Shown here: positions 24,274 through 31,800 of the stretch, in pieces | Position numbering within the stretch: position 1 is the stretch's first letter | Layout of the letters: every line of letters begins with the position of its first letter | Assembly (NCBI RefSeq): GCF_017874215.1 | Contig: NZ_JAGGLB010000029.1 | Coordinates: 1-64,000, forward strand | Length of the DNA: 64,000 nt | Reading direction: 5' to 3' | DNA from: Paenibacillus eucommiae | GTDB taxonomy: Bacteria > Bacillota > Bacilli > Paenibacillales > NBRC-103111 | Program-made: the position numbers and the translations under genes | The notes under the pieces: model-generated | Databases searched by the model: none | What the model was told of the DNA's origin: nothing | Seen by the model: only the letters and a program-made list of their open reading frames with translations

Positions 24274-25314
24274 ATGAAAAACCGAATCAAAGTATTTGCC
24301 GCTGTAACGGCGCTGCTATGCTTCATACTGCTCTTAGGAGCGTGCTCCGGTGCGACAAATTCGAATAATAATGCACAGGGCGATGATTCTGCTCAGGGCA
24401 GTCAGACTGAAGAGCAGCAGGAAGCGGGTAAAAATGAAGAGAAGGCCGAGACGAAGCCATTTCCTCGAACGGTCAAGACTGCTAACGGAGAAGTAACGAT
24501 CAAGGAAGAACCGAAGAAAATCGCGGTCGTTCATTGGGGCTATGCCGATTCTATCTTGCTGTTTAACTTGAAATCCATCGCCCTGGCGCTTCCATTTACC
24601 GAAAAGCAATCCGTGCTGGGAACAGAGAGCTATAAGCCTTATGTGAAAAAATTGGAGGAGCTAGTTGTCGTTGGAGAGAACACAAAAGTGAACTTGGAGG
24701 CACTGCTCACCTACGATCCCGATCTGATTATCGCAGGGAACAAAATAAATGTGGACATAAGCGAAGAGCTCTCGCGAATCGCACCAACCGTGTTCATTAA
24801 TGAGGATGAAGCGAATGTTTGGGGAGATTGGCCGTCTGTCGTCACTAAATTCGGAGAAATTCTTGGGCAGGAGGCTGCTGCGGAGAGTTACATTGCCGAA
24901 TTCCGTAAACAGACGCAAACCGCCAAGGAGAAATTGGCTAAGCTGGATGGAACGGTAGCGTTCGTACAAGTAAGAGAGAAGGCGGTCTGGCTGCAAGGTG
25001 CAGACTATTTAAAGCAATATTATGAAGGCCTTGGCTTGAAGGCCCCCGCTTCAGACTTAGCGAAAGAAGGTGCGGAAATCACCCTGGAGGGCTTGAGTGC
25101 ACTAGATCCCGACCATCTCTTCCTCGGCTATTTCAATTATAGCGACAAATCCCTTCCGGCTTTGACGGACGAGTGGGATGATAGTGCGGTTTGGGGCAAG
25201 TTGAAATCCGTGCAGAACAACCACGTGTATCCGATTAATGGGGAACTTGCCCTTGGATATGGTCCGATCGGCAACTCGTATGGTGTACAAGCTATTCTGG
25301 ATGCATTGGAATAA
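24274..25314 (+). CDS. Siderophore-binding lipoprotein 2
   Basis: A 346-residue ABC substrate-binding lipoprotein, lipobox LLGAC, followed by an acidic Gln/Glu-rich linker and the siderophore-binding fold (PKKIAVVHWGYADSIL, YDPDLIIAG, NNHVYPINGELALGYGP). The opening VHWGYADSILLF resembles subfamilies that bind ferric dicitrate or heme-independent siderophores, but I cannot assign a ligand. The GAAAGGA site supports the ATG at 24274 over the in-frame ATG at 24226, which lies inside the Fur box. Iron repression is expected. A terminator-like repeat follows 7 bases after the stop. Confidence 0.9.
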   Translation: MKNRIKVFAAVTALLCFILLLGACSGATNSNNNAQGDDSAQGSQTEEQQEAGKNEEKAETKPFPRTVKTANGEVTIKEEPKKIAVVHWGYADSILLFNLKSIALALPFTEKQSVLGTESYKPYVKKLEELVVVGENTKVNLEALLTYDPDLIIAGNKINVDISEELSRIAPTVFINEDEANVWGDWPSVVTKFGEILGQEAAAESYIAEFRKQTQTAKEKLAKLDGTVAFVQVREKAVWLQGADYLKQYYEGLGLKAPASDLAKEGAEITLEGLSALDPDHLFLGYFNYSDKSLPALTDEWDDSAVWGKLKSVQNNHVYPINGELALGYGPIGNSYGVQAILDALE

Positions 25315-25321
25315 ACAAATA

Positions 25322-25368
25322 GGGCTGTAACAGGTTGCTGAGGGGCAGGCTGTTGCAGCTCTTTTTTT
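25322..25368 (+). repeat. Terminator-like dispersed repeat, copy 6
   Basis: The core GGGCTGTAACAGGTT...AGGCTGTTGCAGCTC with seven T residues. The left flank is reduced. It runs straight into copy B of the four-hairpin repeat. Confidence 0.75.
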
Positions 25369-25375
25369 GTGCTTC

Positions 25376-25690
25376 ACTTAACGATGTTTTTGATCGTTAA
25401 AGCAAGTGTTTCCAGGTCAATCAGCACTTTAATGATGATTTTCATCGTTAAAAGAGGTCGGATGGCCCCCTCAGGGTGGATAACAGGGTTTTAACGATGT
25501 TTTTCATTGTTAAAGTAAGGATACGGAGAGGACTGATGCTTTTAGCATTGAAAAACATCGTTAAAGTAGAAGCTCCTTCTCGGATCTTTATTCACGGCGA
25601 TTGCGTCTTCTAGGAAATCTCTTAAGCAAAGAGAAAAAACCTTGTTGGCTGTACTTTTGATTTAGTCATACGTTCGGAAGAGCTTCCTAG
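25376..25690 (+). repeat. Composite four-hairpin repeat, copy B
   Basis: Four hairpins in the family order: 25378-25402, 25428-25452, 25490-25514 and 25541-25566, each built on an AACGATGTTTTTCATCGTT-like core with one or two changes. After them comes the tail shared with copies A and D (CTAGGAAATCTC, AAGAGAAAAAACCTTG). The long terminal hairpin present in A and D is missing here. The interval lies between lipoprotein genes 2 and 3 and holds no protein gene. Confidence 0.8.
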
Positions 25691-25821
25691 ACAATGGAAT
25701 GAACGTCGCGGAAAAAAATAGAGATACACCAATCCCTTCTGCAAACTGCAGTGGGATTTTTGCAAATGGAAGGCCGTTATGAGGTACTATTCGGAACCAT
25801 TATGATGTATAATAACAAAGT

Positions 25822-25840
25822 GAAAATGATTATCAGTATC
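25822..25840. promoter_or_regulatory. Fur box with flanking CACTAT repeats
   Basis: GAAAATGATTATCAGTATC matches the Fur consensus at 16 of 19 positions. A TATAAT box at 25808-25813 lies just before it, and TATCAC/TATCAG units continue to about 25875, which could add weaker half-sites. Confidence 0.7.
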
Positions 25841-25900
25841 AATGTTGGTATCACTATCACTATCACTATCAGTCTCAACATCAATTTTGGAGGGAAAACC

Positions 25901-26992
25901 ATGAATCAAAAAGAAAGAGCCGCTTTTGCAGGGCAGAGAGCCAAACAAGGACAAACAAATCCACGGGGGATTGCAATATTGCTGCTTATCTTCATGCTTG
26001 CTTTGTTCGCCAGTGCCTGCGGGAATAGCACGGACAAGAGCACGAATGTGACTGGTACGCCTGGTAACAACAAACCTGAGCAAACAAATAGCCCGCAACC
26101 TACTACTAAAGCGGATGAGCCTCAAATGCAAACAGTGAAGCATGAGTATGGAGAGACGAAGGTTCCCTTACACCCGAAACGCGTTGCTGTTGTAGGTCTT
26201 GAAGATATTATGCTGTCTTTGGAGGCGCCGCTTGTTTATGCATACGGGTTTGACGGTTATTATTTGGAGGAACAGTTAAGGGAAGCAAAGATTACTTTGT
26301 CAGGCAGCGCAGATATTAAACCTAACCTGGAAGCTATTCTGGCGGCGCAGCCGGATCTCATTGTAGTTCAGAAATATTTTGTTGACCAGGGCGGATATGA
26401 CGAGTTGAGTAAAGTCGCTCCGACACTGGCTTACGCCCCGGATGATTGGAAGTCCACGATTGTCAGTATAGGCAAAGCTTTGGGGATAGAGGAGCAGGCG
26501 CAAGAAGTGATTGAGAATTATCACGATAAACTCAAGGAAGCCAAGGAGACCATTGTTCAGGCGGTAGGATCTGACAAAACAGTCGCATTTATACGCCCTT
26601 CTGACAAGGATTTGCAAGTGTTTTTCCCCAGCTTCAATTTCGTCTACCGTGATCTGGGGCTCAAGCCCGATGCAAGCATTGCAGAATTTCAGAAGGTAGC
26701 ACCCGACGATTGGGGAATTGATACGTCTCTGGAGAAGCTGCCTTCAATCACTGCAGATTATGTTTTTGCCATTTACGGGGGATCTATCAGCACGTCAGAG
26801 GAATGGGCAATGGAAACAGCGGCTTCAACGGAGGTCGAGAAGCTGCAAGTTTGGAAAGCCATGCCTGCTGTGAAACAAAATCACGTATTTAAAGTGTCAT
26901 CCAGACATTGGATGTCATCTGGTCCGATCGCAGAAGGCAGGGAGATAGACGATGTGGTGGCTGCTGTTACCGGTAAGAAGCAGCTTCCCTGA
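25901..26992 (+). CDS. Siderophore-binding lipoprotein 3
   Basis: A 363-residue lipoprotein with an unusually long signal region: about 25 charged or polar residues before the hydrophobic core GIAILLLIFMLALFASAC (lipobox ASAC). Next come a Thr/Pro/Gln-rich linker and the siderophore-binding fold (HEYGETKVPLHPKRVAVVG, AAQPDLIVVQKYF, QNHVFKVSSRHW). GGAGG precedes the ATG at 25901; the frame back to 25751 runs through the Fur box and CACTAT repeats and is rejected as coding. It ends 23 bases before a 16-codon ORF leading into the AraC gene, so transcription may continue. Confidence 0.9.
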   Translation: MNQKERAAFAGQRAKQGQTNPRGIAILLLIFMLALFASACGNSTDKSTNVTGTPGNNKPEQTNSPQPTTKADEPQMQTVKHEYGETKVPLHPKRVAVVGLEDIMLSLEAPLVYAYGFDGYYLEEQLREAKITLSGSADIKPNLEAILAAQPDLIVVQKYFVDQGGYDELSKVAPTLAYAPDDWKSTIVSIGKALGIEEQAQEVIENYHDKLKEAKETIVQAVGSDKTVAFIRPSDKDLQVFFPSFNFVYRDLGLKPDASIAEFQKVAPDDWGIDTSLEKLPSITADYVFAIYGGSISTSEEWAMETAASTEVEKLQVWKAMPAVKQNHVFKVSSRHWMSSGPIAEGREIDDVVAAVTGKKQLP

Positions 26993-27015
26993 AAAATTTT
27001 TGGGAGGGAGGCATC

Positions 27016-27066
27016 ATGAAGCGGCAGTCATGGTTTTGCATGGAAGGGGGTGAACTGGTTTGGTGA
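27016..27066 (+). CDS. 16-codon upstream ORF coupled to the AraC-lipoprotein ORF
   Basis: A strong GGGAGG site precedes an ATG at 27016; the frame ends with TGA at 27064-27066. This stop overlaps the GTG start of the AraC gene in a GTGA arrangement, the classic layout for translational coupling. Sequence: MKRQSWFCMEGGELVW. It may only set the translation level of the regulator. Confidence 0.45.
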   Translation: MKRQSWFCMEGGELVW

Positions 27067-29033
27067 ATTGGAAAGATCACAGTCTGTTATGGAATCAGGC
27101 AATGATCCAAGTCATGGACGTTCGCTACAACAAGATGGAATCTAAAGAGCAACTGCGTGGTTATCGCTTGCCCTCCAGTGCTTTTATATATTCGATGTAC
27201 GGCAGTGCACAAGTGTGGCTCGACGGTAATGTCAACATTGTTAGTCGGTTTCATATATTGCATGGCGGCAAAGGGACTCATTTGGACATTGAAGCTGAGG
27301 AGGAGTTTGCCTATTTTCTGATTTTGTATAAAGCTGCTCTTCCGCAGCTTTGTCGAAGGGAGCTTCAGCTTCTCCTGGAGCGGGTTCATCCATTTCAACT
27401 GCAATATGCATTTGCTCCGCAATACCCAATTGATTTACTGGACAAGGCTAAACAGATGTTAAAAGAGTGGGAGCACTCCGAAGCGCTGGAAAAGCTGCAT
27501 GTGAAAATACTGTTCTATCAGTTTGTCTACGATCTGCTGCGGCAAATGTATCGTCAGGGCATTGAGGCGAGCAAGCCCGATTTGGCCGCGCAAGTGATTC
27601 GTTACTTGAATGATCACTACCGTGAGACAATCTCCCTTGATTCTATGGCGGAGTTGTTGAATTACAGTCCACAGTATTTATCAAGAAAGTTCAAGGAGCT
27701 GACGGGGCGCAGCCCAATTGACTTCTTGATTAGATTAAGAATAGACAAGGCTCAGGAGCTTTTGGTGACAACGGAAGCGACCTTGCAAGAGGTGGCTGCT
27801 AGTGTGGGATATCCCGACCTTTTCTATTTCAGTCGAATGTTCAAGAAGTATGTGGGCACAGCTCCCGGTCATTACAAAAAAAGCATGCTTATCAAGGAGA
27901 AGGTACATGATCCTGCAAATGAAGGGTTAAAATCCTCCATTGTGAATCGGGCACTCCAGCGATATATTGATAGTGGTAATGAAAATCATTATCAATATAG
28001 AGAAGGGGGAGAGCAACTGATGTTCAGAAAGAAAAAATTATCTATGGCAGCAACCGTATTGCTGTGCGCAGCACTGCTGCTAAGTGCTTGTGGAGCCGGA
28101 AATACAGGAAATGGGGGGACGAGTGTGCCAAGCCCAAGCCAACAATCTATCTCCGAACAAGCTCCGGCGCAAACGCCAGCAGCAGCAGAGACGACAAGAA
28201 GCTATACGGATACTCAAGGAAATGTGGTTGATATTCCTGTCCATCCGAAGCGCATTGTTATGCAGGGAAATATTGCAGGCGACTTTTGGGCGTTAGGCAT
28301 AGAGCCTGTGGGTCTGGATCATCGCTTTATTGAAGGAAAGGAAACTTTGTACAAGCAGAACAATCCGGCAGAAGACATTGGGTTTCCGACCAATTTCGAG
28401 AAGGTACTGTCTCTTGATCCCGATGTAATTATGCTTGGCTATATGATGGAAAAGCAATATGAGGAAGCTTCCAAGATAGCTCCGGTTGTTGTGTTTGATC
28501 AGGCAATGCCGCTGAAGGAGCGTCTCCCTGTCATTGCTGATTTGATAGGAAAGAAGGAAGAAGCGGCGCAGTGGCTGGCCGATTATGATCGCCAAGCGAA
28601 GGCGATGTGGCAGGATTTACTGGCACAGGGTAAAGTCAAGGATGGAGAAACGGCCGTAGTTCTTATTTATTATTGGGATAAAAGCATGTATTTGATGAAG
28701 AAAGGCGGTTTAGCCGACTTGCTGTACCAGGCAGACGGGCTAAAGATGGACCCCGCCGTAGAGGCGCTGCATCCCTTAGGAGATAGCCCTTATATTTCTG
28801 TTACTGAAGAAGTCATGCATGATCAACTGATTGGTGATCATTTGTTCGTCCTTTATCCTAGTAATGAGGATGCCAAAGCCACATTTGATGAGCTGTTGAA
28901 AACGCCGCTTTGGAGCGCATTGCCTCAGGTGAAGAATAATAAGGTTTATTTTGTGGATACCAAATTGAATTATACGGACGCACTGACGAGTGAGCAGCTG
29001 CTGGATGAACTGCCAAAGCTGATAGCGCAATAA
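27063..29033 (+). CDS. AraC regulator in one open frame with siderophore lipoprotein 4
   Basis: The frame is open for 656 codons. Codons 1-275 encode an AraC-type regulator: ligand domain, then LDSMAELLNYSPQYLSRKFKEL and VAASVGYPDLFYFSRMFKKYVG. No stop follows. A linker of about 45 codons contains a Fur box and a ribosome site, and then a complete lipoprotein begins at codon 320. Bacillus Btr is a natural AraC-binding-protein fusion, but its binding domain lacks an export signal, whereas this one has a full signal peptide and lipobox. The likely reading is two proteins: the regulator, with extra C-terminal residues or read-through, and an independently started lipoprotein. Start: GTG at 27063 by GTGA coupling; a TTG lies at 27060. 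Confidence 0.75.
   Translation: MNWKDHSLLWNQAMIQVMDVRYNKMESKEQLRGYRLPSSAFIYSMYGSAQVWLDGNVNIVSRFHILHGGKGTHLDIEAEEEFAYFLILYKAALPQLCRRELQLLLERVHPFQLQYAFAPQYPIDLLDKAKQMLKEWEHSEALEKLHVKILFYQFVYDLLRQMYRQGIEASKPDLAAQVIRYLNDHYRETISLDSMAELLNYSPQYLSRKFKELTGRSPIDFLIRLRIDKAQELLVTTEATLQEVAASVGYPDLFYFSRMFKKYVGTAPGHYKKSMLIKEKVHDPANEGLKSSIVNRALQRYIDSGNENHYQYREGGEQLMFRKKKLSMAATVLLCAALLLSACGAGNTGNGGTSVPSPSQQSISEQAPAQTPAAAETTRSYTDTQGNVVDIPVHPKRIVMQGNIAGDFWALGIEPVGLDHRFIEGKETLYKQNNPAEDIGFPTNFEKVLSLDPDVIMLGYMMEKQYEEASKIAPVVVFDQAMPLKERLPVIADLIGKKEEAAQWLADYDRQAKAMWQDLLAQGKVKDGETAVVLIYYWDKSMYLMKKGGLADLLYQADGLKMDPAVEALHPLGDSPYISVTEEVMHDQLIGDHLFVLYPSNEDAKATFDELLKTPLWSALPQVKNNKVYFVDTKLNYTDALTSEQLLDELPKLIAQ
27975..27993. 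promoter_or_regulatory. Fur box inside the AraC-lipoprotein frame
   Basis: GGTAATGAAAATCATTATC matches the Fur consensus at 17 of 19 positions and lies 27 bases before the lipoprotein 4 ATG. An internal iron-controlled promoter is therefore likely. Confidence 0.8.
28020..29033 (+). CDS. Siderophore-binding lipoprotein 4 (internal start)
   Basis: A 337-residue substrate-binding lipoprotein starting at ATG 28020 with AAGGGGGAGAG upstream. Signal peptide with lipobox LLSAC, a Ser/Pro/Gln linker, then the fold: YTDTQGNVVDIPVHPKRIVM, LSLDPDVIMLGYM, VKNNKVYFVDTKLNYTDALT. It belongs to the FhuD/FeuA-type binding proteins; of the four here it is the one most plausibly sensed by, or partnered with, the AraC protein encoded in front of it. 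Iron control is expected from the Fur box at 27975. A terminator-like repeat follows. Confidence 0.87.
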   Translation: MFRKKKLSMAATVLLCAALLLSACGAGNTGNGGTSVPSPSQQSISEQAPAQTPAAAETTRSYTDTQGNVVDIPVHPKRIVMQGNIAGDFWALGIEPVGLDHRFIEGKETLYKQNNPAEDIGFPTNFEKVLSLDPDVIMLGYMMEKQYEEASKIAPVVVFDQAMPLKERLPVIADLIGKKEEAAQWLADYDRQAKAMWQDLLAQGKVKDGETAVVLIYYWDKSMYLMKKGGLADLLYQADGLKMDPAVEALHPLGDSPYISVTEEVMHDQLIGDHLFVLYPSNEDAKATFDELLKTPLWSALPQVKNNKVYFVDTKLNYTDALTSEQLLDELPKLIAQ

Positions 29034-29082
29034 GTTTGTAAGTTTGCACGAAGAAGCTGTTTGCTTCAGTAGGATTAAGGTT

Positions 29083-29152
29083 GGGTTGTGACAGGTGGCC
29101 AGTAAAGGGGCCTGTTGCAACCTTTTTATGCTTCTTTGTCAGAAGCCTGCTA
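29083..29152 (+). repeat. Terminator-like dispersed repeat, copy 7
   Basis: The core GGGTTGTGACAGGTGGCC...GGCCTGTTGCAACC with TTTTT (29083-29127) and the tail AGAAGCCTGCTAACAAACG. It terminates lipoprotein gene 4. Confidence 0.75.
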
Positions 29153-29249
29153 ACAAACGATAACAGCAATATGGGGAACTGGCAGGATAAAACAAACCTT
29201 TGATGAATCTAATATATGGGATTTATTACATGAAAAAGGAGCTGCCCAA

Positions 29250-29870
29250 ATGAAATCAATGATAGTGATACCGCACTGCCAATCAGAGCATCATATAAAT
29301 GGCATGGCAGGTGGTTGGACGAACTGGCCACTCTCTGAATTAGGCAAAAGGCAGGCAGAAAATGTGGGTAACGCCCTAAATAAACATCCTAATATAAAAG
29401 AATTTTCAGCCTACACGTCTGACTTGCTTAGGTCTCTCCAGACTGCAGAAATCAGTACAAAAATATTAGAACTAGATTTGAAAGTGGCAGAGGAATTCCG
29501 CGAAATCAACATTGGAGAAGCTACTGGTAAATCAGTTGAATGGCTGAGACAAAACACGATACCCCCTAAAGATAATGAAACTAGATTAGACTACAAAGAT
29601 TTAACTGGTGGTGAATCTAGACGTGAAGTTCAAGCTAGGATTTATAAAAAGTTGGATAGCCTAGATGCCGAGGGTGTTGAAAATCTACTTGTTTTTACTC
29701 ACGGATATGCAGCGACTATGTTTATAGCCTGGTTTTTACGACTTCCACCAGAAGCCTTAGAGTATGCTCATTTTAGTACGCCTAGTGGGAGCATTACGGA
29801 GCTGATAAATGAAGAGGGCTTTGGCTTACGTGTATTAAAAAGGTTGGGAGATACAAGGCACTTGGTTTGA
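29250..29870 (+). CDS. Histidine phosphatase-like protein with altered RHG motif
   Basis: A 206-residue member of the histidine phosphatase (phosphoglycerate mutase-like) superfamily. The first motif, normally RHGxT, reads VIPHCQSEHH, so the His is kept but the preceding Arg is Pro. Other marks are present: LSELGKRQAENVG, TSDLLRSLQTAEI, FREINIGEATG and the second-His motif VFTHGYAATMFIAW. AAAAAGGAG lies before the ATG. The Arg normally binds phosphate, so activity may be reduced or the substrate different; a similar PHCQS variant may exist as a Firmicutes subgroup, which I cannot confirm here. Confidence 0.83.
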   Translation: MKSMIVIPHCQSEHHINGMAGGWTNWPLSELGKRQAENVGNALNKHPNIKEFSAYTSDLLRSLQTAEISTKILELDLKVAEEFREINIGEATGKSVEWLRQNTIPPKDNETRLDYKDLTGGESRREVQARIYKKLDSLDAEGVENLLVFTHGYAATMFIAWFLRLPPEALEYAHFSTPSGSITELINEEGFGLRVLKRLGDTRHLV

Positions 29871-30003
29871 AAGTGTGTTTAGACAGTGAGGAGGCAAAAG
29901 AAATAAACGGAACCATCCAGATTGATTTCTTGAAACCAAGGTGTCTAATGATCGTATTAATTCTTGAATAAGGTGCATTCCAATTGCATAGAGAACTCAA
30001 CCT

Positions 30004-30131
30004 CCAAAGGGGAGTAACTGTTACAATAAAGTCGTCAATACGAGAGCGCTCATCAATCTCCGGCTTTATTGGCATTGCTGTAATGGCTCTGTTAGTGAGA
30101 CCTTTGCCTGATTTTGGCGAAGGTCTCTTTA
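30004..30131 (+). promoter_or_regulatory. yybP-ykoY manganese riboswitch
   Basis: Contains the conserved strings of the class: AAAGGGGAGTAACTGTTAC, GTCGTCAATACGAGAGC, ATCTCCGGCTTTATTGGCAT and a terminal hairpin GAGACCTTTGCC...GGCGAAGGTCTC followed by TTTACTTTT. The last hairpin looks like the expression-platform terminator. The class senses Mn2+ and commonly precedes TerC/YkoY genes, as it does here (30188). Confidence 0.93.
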
Positions 30132-30187
30132 CTTTTGGGAAAATCATGCAATTTGTGCATCAATATCACAGTCAGGGGAGATGTCGT

Positions 30188-30976
30188 ATGGGATTCGAAT
30201 TATTAATGGAGTATGGATGGGTATTGCTTGTCCTGATCGCGCTTGAAGGATTACTAGCAGCCGATAACGCCCTTGTATTGGCGATTATGGTGAAACACTT
30301 GCCCGAGAAAGAACGAAAGAAGGCTTTATTCTATGGTCTAGCAGGGGCGTTTGTGTTCCGCTTCGCTTCGTTATTCGTCATTTCCTTTTTGGTGGATGTG
30401 TGGCAGGTGCAGGCAATCGGAGCGCTTTATCTTCTGTTTATCGCATCGAATCACATTTTTCGAAAGCTCATTGTTAAGAAAGGTGAAAATTCCGCAGAGC
30501 GAAATGCAGGGAAAAATAAGAAACCAAGCGGGTTTTGGATGACCGTTCTCAAGGTCGAGATCGCAGATATTGCATTCGCCATTGATTCCATTCTAGCGGC
30601 TGTCGCGCTTGCTGTTGCGCTGCCTAAAACGACTTTACCAACGATTGGTGGAATGGATGGCGGGCATTTCATTGTTATATTCCTGGGCGGTTTTATGGGA
30701 CTTTTGATCATGCGTTTCGCCGCGAACTTATTTGTGAAACTGCTGGAAAGCAGACCTGCGCTGGAAATCGCTGCCTTCTTCATCGTCGGCTGGGTCGGTG
30801 TTAAGCTGGCAGTCCATACGTTAGCACATCCGTCTCTACACGTGATCCCGCACGATTTCGCAGAATCGACAGGATGGAAGCTTACATTTTATGCGGTGCT
30901 TCTGCTTATCGCCATAACCGGATGGTTCCTATCTGGACACAAGAGCAAAGAAGTAGAGAAGGGCAATGCCTCCTGA
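30188..30976 (+). CDS. TerC family membrane protein (YkoY-like)
   Basis: A 262-residue integral membrane protein with about eight spans and the TerC signatures EGLLAADNALVLAIMV and KVEIADIAFAIDSILAAVAL, whose acidic residues in the membrane are thought to handle metal ions. YkoY/TerC proteins in Bacillus take part in Mn2+ efflux or metalation of exported proteins. The AGGGGAG site supports the ATG at 30188; a frame back to 29984 would translate the riboswitch. Expression is expected to rise with Mn2+ through the upstream riboswitch. Confidence 0.93.
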   Translation: MGFELLMEYGWVLLVLIALEGLLAADNALVLAIMVKHLPEKERKKALFYGLAGAFVFRFASLFVISFLVDVWQVQAIGALYLLFIASNHIFRKLIVKKGENSAERNAGKNKKPSGFWMTVLKVEIADIAFAIDSILAAVALAVALPKTTLPTIGGMDGGHFIVIFLGGFMGLLIMRFAANLFVKLLESRPALEIAAFFIVGWVGVKLAVHTLAHPSLHVIPHDFAESTGWKLTFYAVLLLIAITGWFLSGHKSKEVEKGNAS

Positions 30977-31017
30977 TCTGAGAGTTTAGCAAGGACAAGG
31001 GGGGAACCAGTTCAACA

Positions 31018-31093
31018 TTGATCAAAGCCGAGCAGTTTTTTGAAATAGCGATAGCCGGTTTCGATGTTCCATCGCATGTGATAATGGCGTTGG
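31018..31093 (-). pseudogene. Remnant of an IS transposase (DDE type)
   Basis: On the minus strand the DNA reads RHYHMRWNIETGYRYFKKLL, the C-terminal WxIE...RxFK block typical of IS4-superfamily (IS4/IS701-like) transposases, where the Glu completes the DDE triad. Stops close on both sides and no terminal repeats remain. About 25 codons survive between the TerC gene and a GNAT gene. Confidence 0.7.
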
Positions 31094-31168
31094 AATCAAT
31101 CCGTGTTCTTAAGAATTAGGAATAAGCGGCTTATTTTAGAAAATTATTATAACAGGAGTTGGTTCCAT

Positions 31169-31714
31169 ATGAAAATCGAAGTAAAGCTGACGAGCCAAGA
31201 CGAAGCTTACATCATAAAAAATCTCTACCCTCTTTATTTACATGATTTATCGGGGCACTACGGGCTAACTTCCGGGCATATTCCCAATGAACATGGGATT
31301 TTTGAGGAAAGTAACGAGTATAGAACATTGGGTGACCAGTATGATGCGCAGAATGTTTGGTGGGACAAGCCCAATTGTCTATATCCGTTCCTGGTAAGGG
31401 TTGATACCATTCCTGCAGGCTTTGCACTTATTGCCACACCCCCTCATTGTGCACAAGGGACCGATTATTTTGTAAATGATTTCTTTCTGTTACAGCCATT
31501 CAGGGGAAAAGGCGTTGCAGAGCATGCTGCTGTTCAAGTATTTGAAAATTTCAAAGGTAGTTGGGAGATTTTTACTAACCCTTCGGAAGGAAATCTAATA
31601 GGACAAAAATTTTGGCGTAAAACGATTTCAAACTATACAAAAGGCCTGTATGAAGAAGAGTTTGGAACAACATTCGACGGAGATAAGATAATCTTTAGAT
31701 TTAATAATGGGTAA
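31169..31714 (+). CDS. GNAT family acetyltransferase
   Basis: A 181-residue GNAT-like protein. The core VNDFFLLQPFRGKGVAEHAAVQ is the acetyl-CoA loop (RGKGVA), preceded by a PAGFALIAT strand and followed by EGNLIGQKFWRKTI. The first 70 residues are longer than in minimal GNATs. AGGAG lies 9-10 bases before the ATG at 31169; an upstream in-frame ATG at 31103 lacks a site. Substrate unknown. A good terminator follows. Confidence 0.82.
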   Translation: MKIEVKLTSQDEAYIIKNLYPLYLHDLSGHYGLTSGHIPNEHGIFEESNEYRTLGDQYDAQNVWWDKPNCLYPFLVRVDTIPAGFALIATPPHCAQGTDYFVNDFFLLQPFRGKGVAEHAAVQVFENFKGSWEIFTNPSEGNLIGQKFWRKTISNYTKGLYEEEFGTTFDGDKIIFRFNNG

Positions 31715-31746
31715 CAATAGGGGATACAATCCCGCTCCACAATAAA

Positions 31747-31784
31747 AAGGGTTTCGGCCCATAAGGCCAAAACCCTTAATTTCA
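31747..31784. terminator. Bidirectional terminator
   Basis: Arms AAGGGTTTCGGCC and GGCCAAAACCCTT with A- and T-rich ends on both sides. It separates the GNAT gene from the convergent collagen-like gene. Confidence 0.88.
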
Positions 31785-31800
31785 TAACCAGTACCTTTTT

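Noticed and set aside
28020..29033. Treating the AraC and lipoprotein parts only as a single fusion
   Set aside because: An internal ribosome site, Fur box, signal peptide and lipobox make a separate start likely, so both readings are listed.
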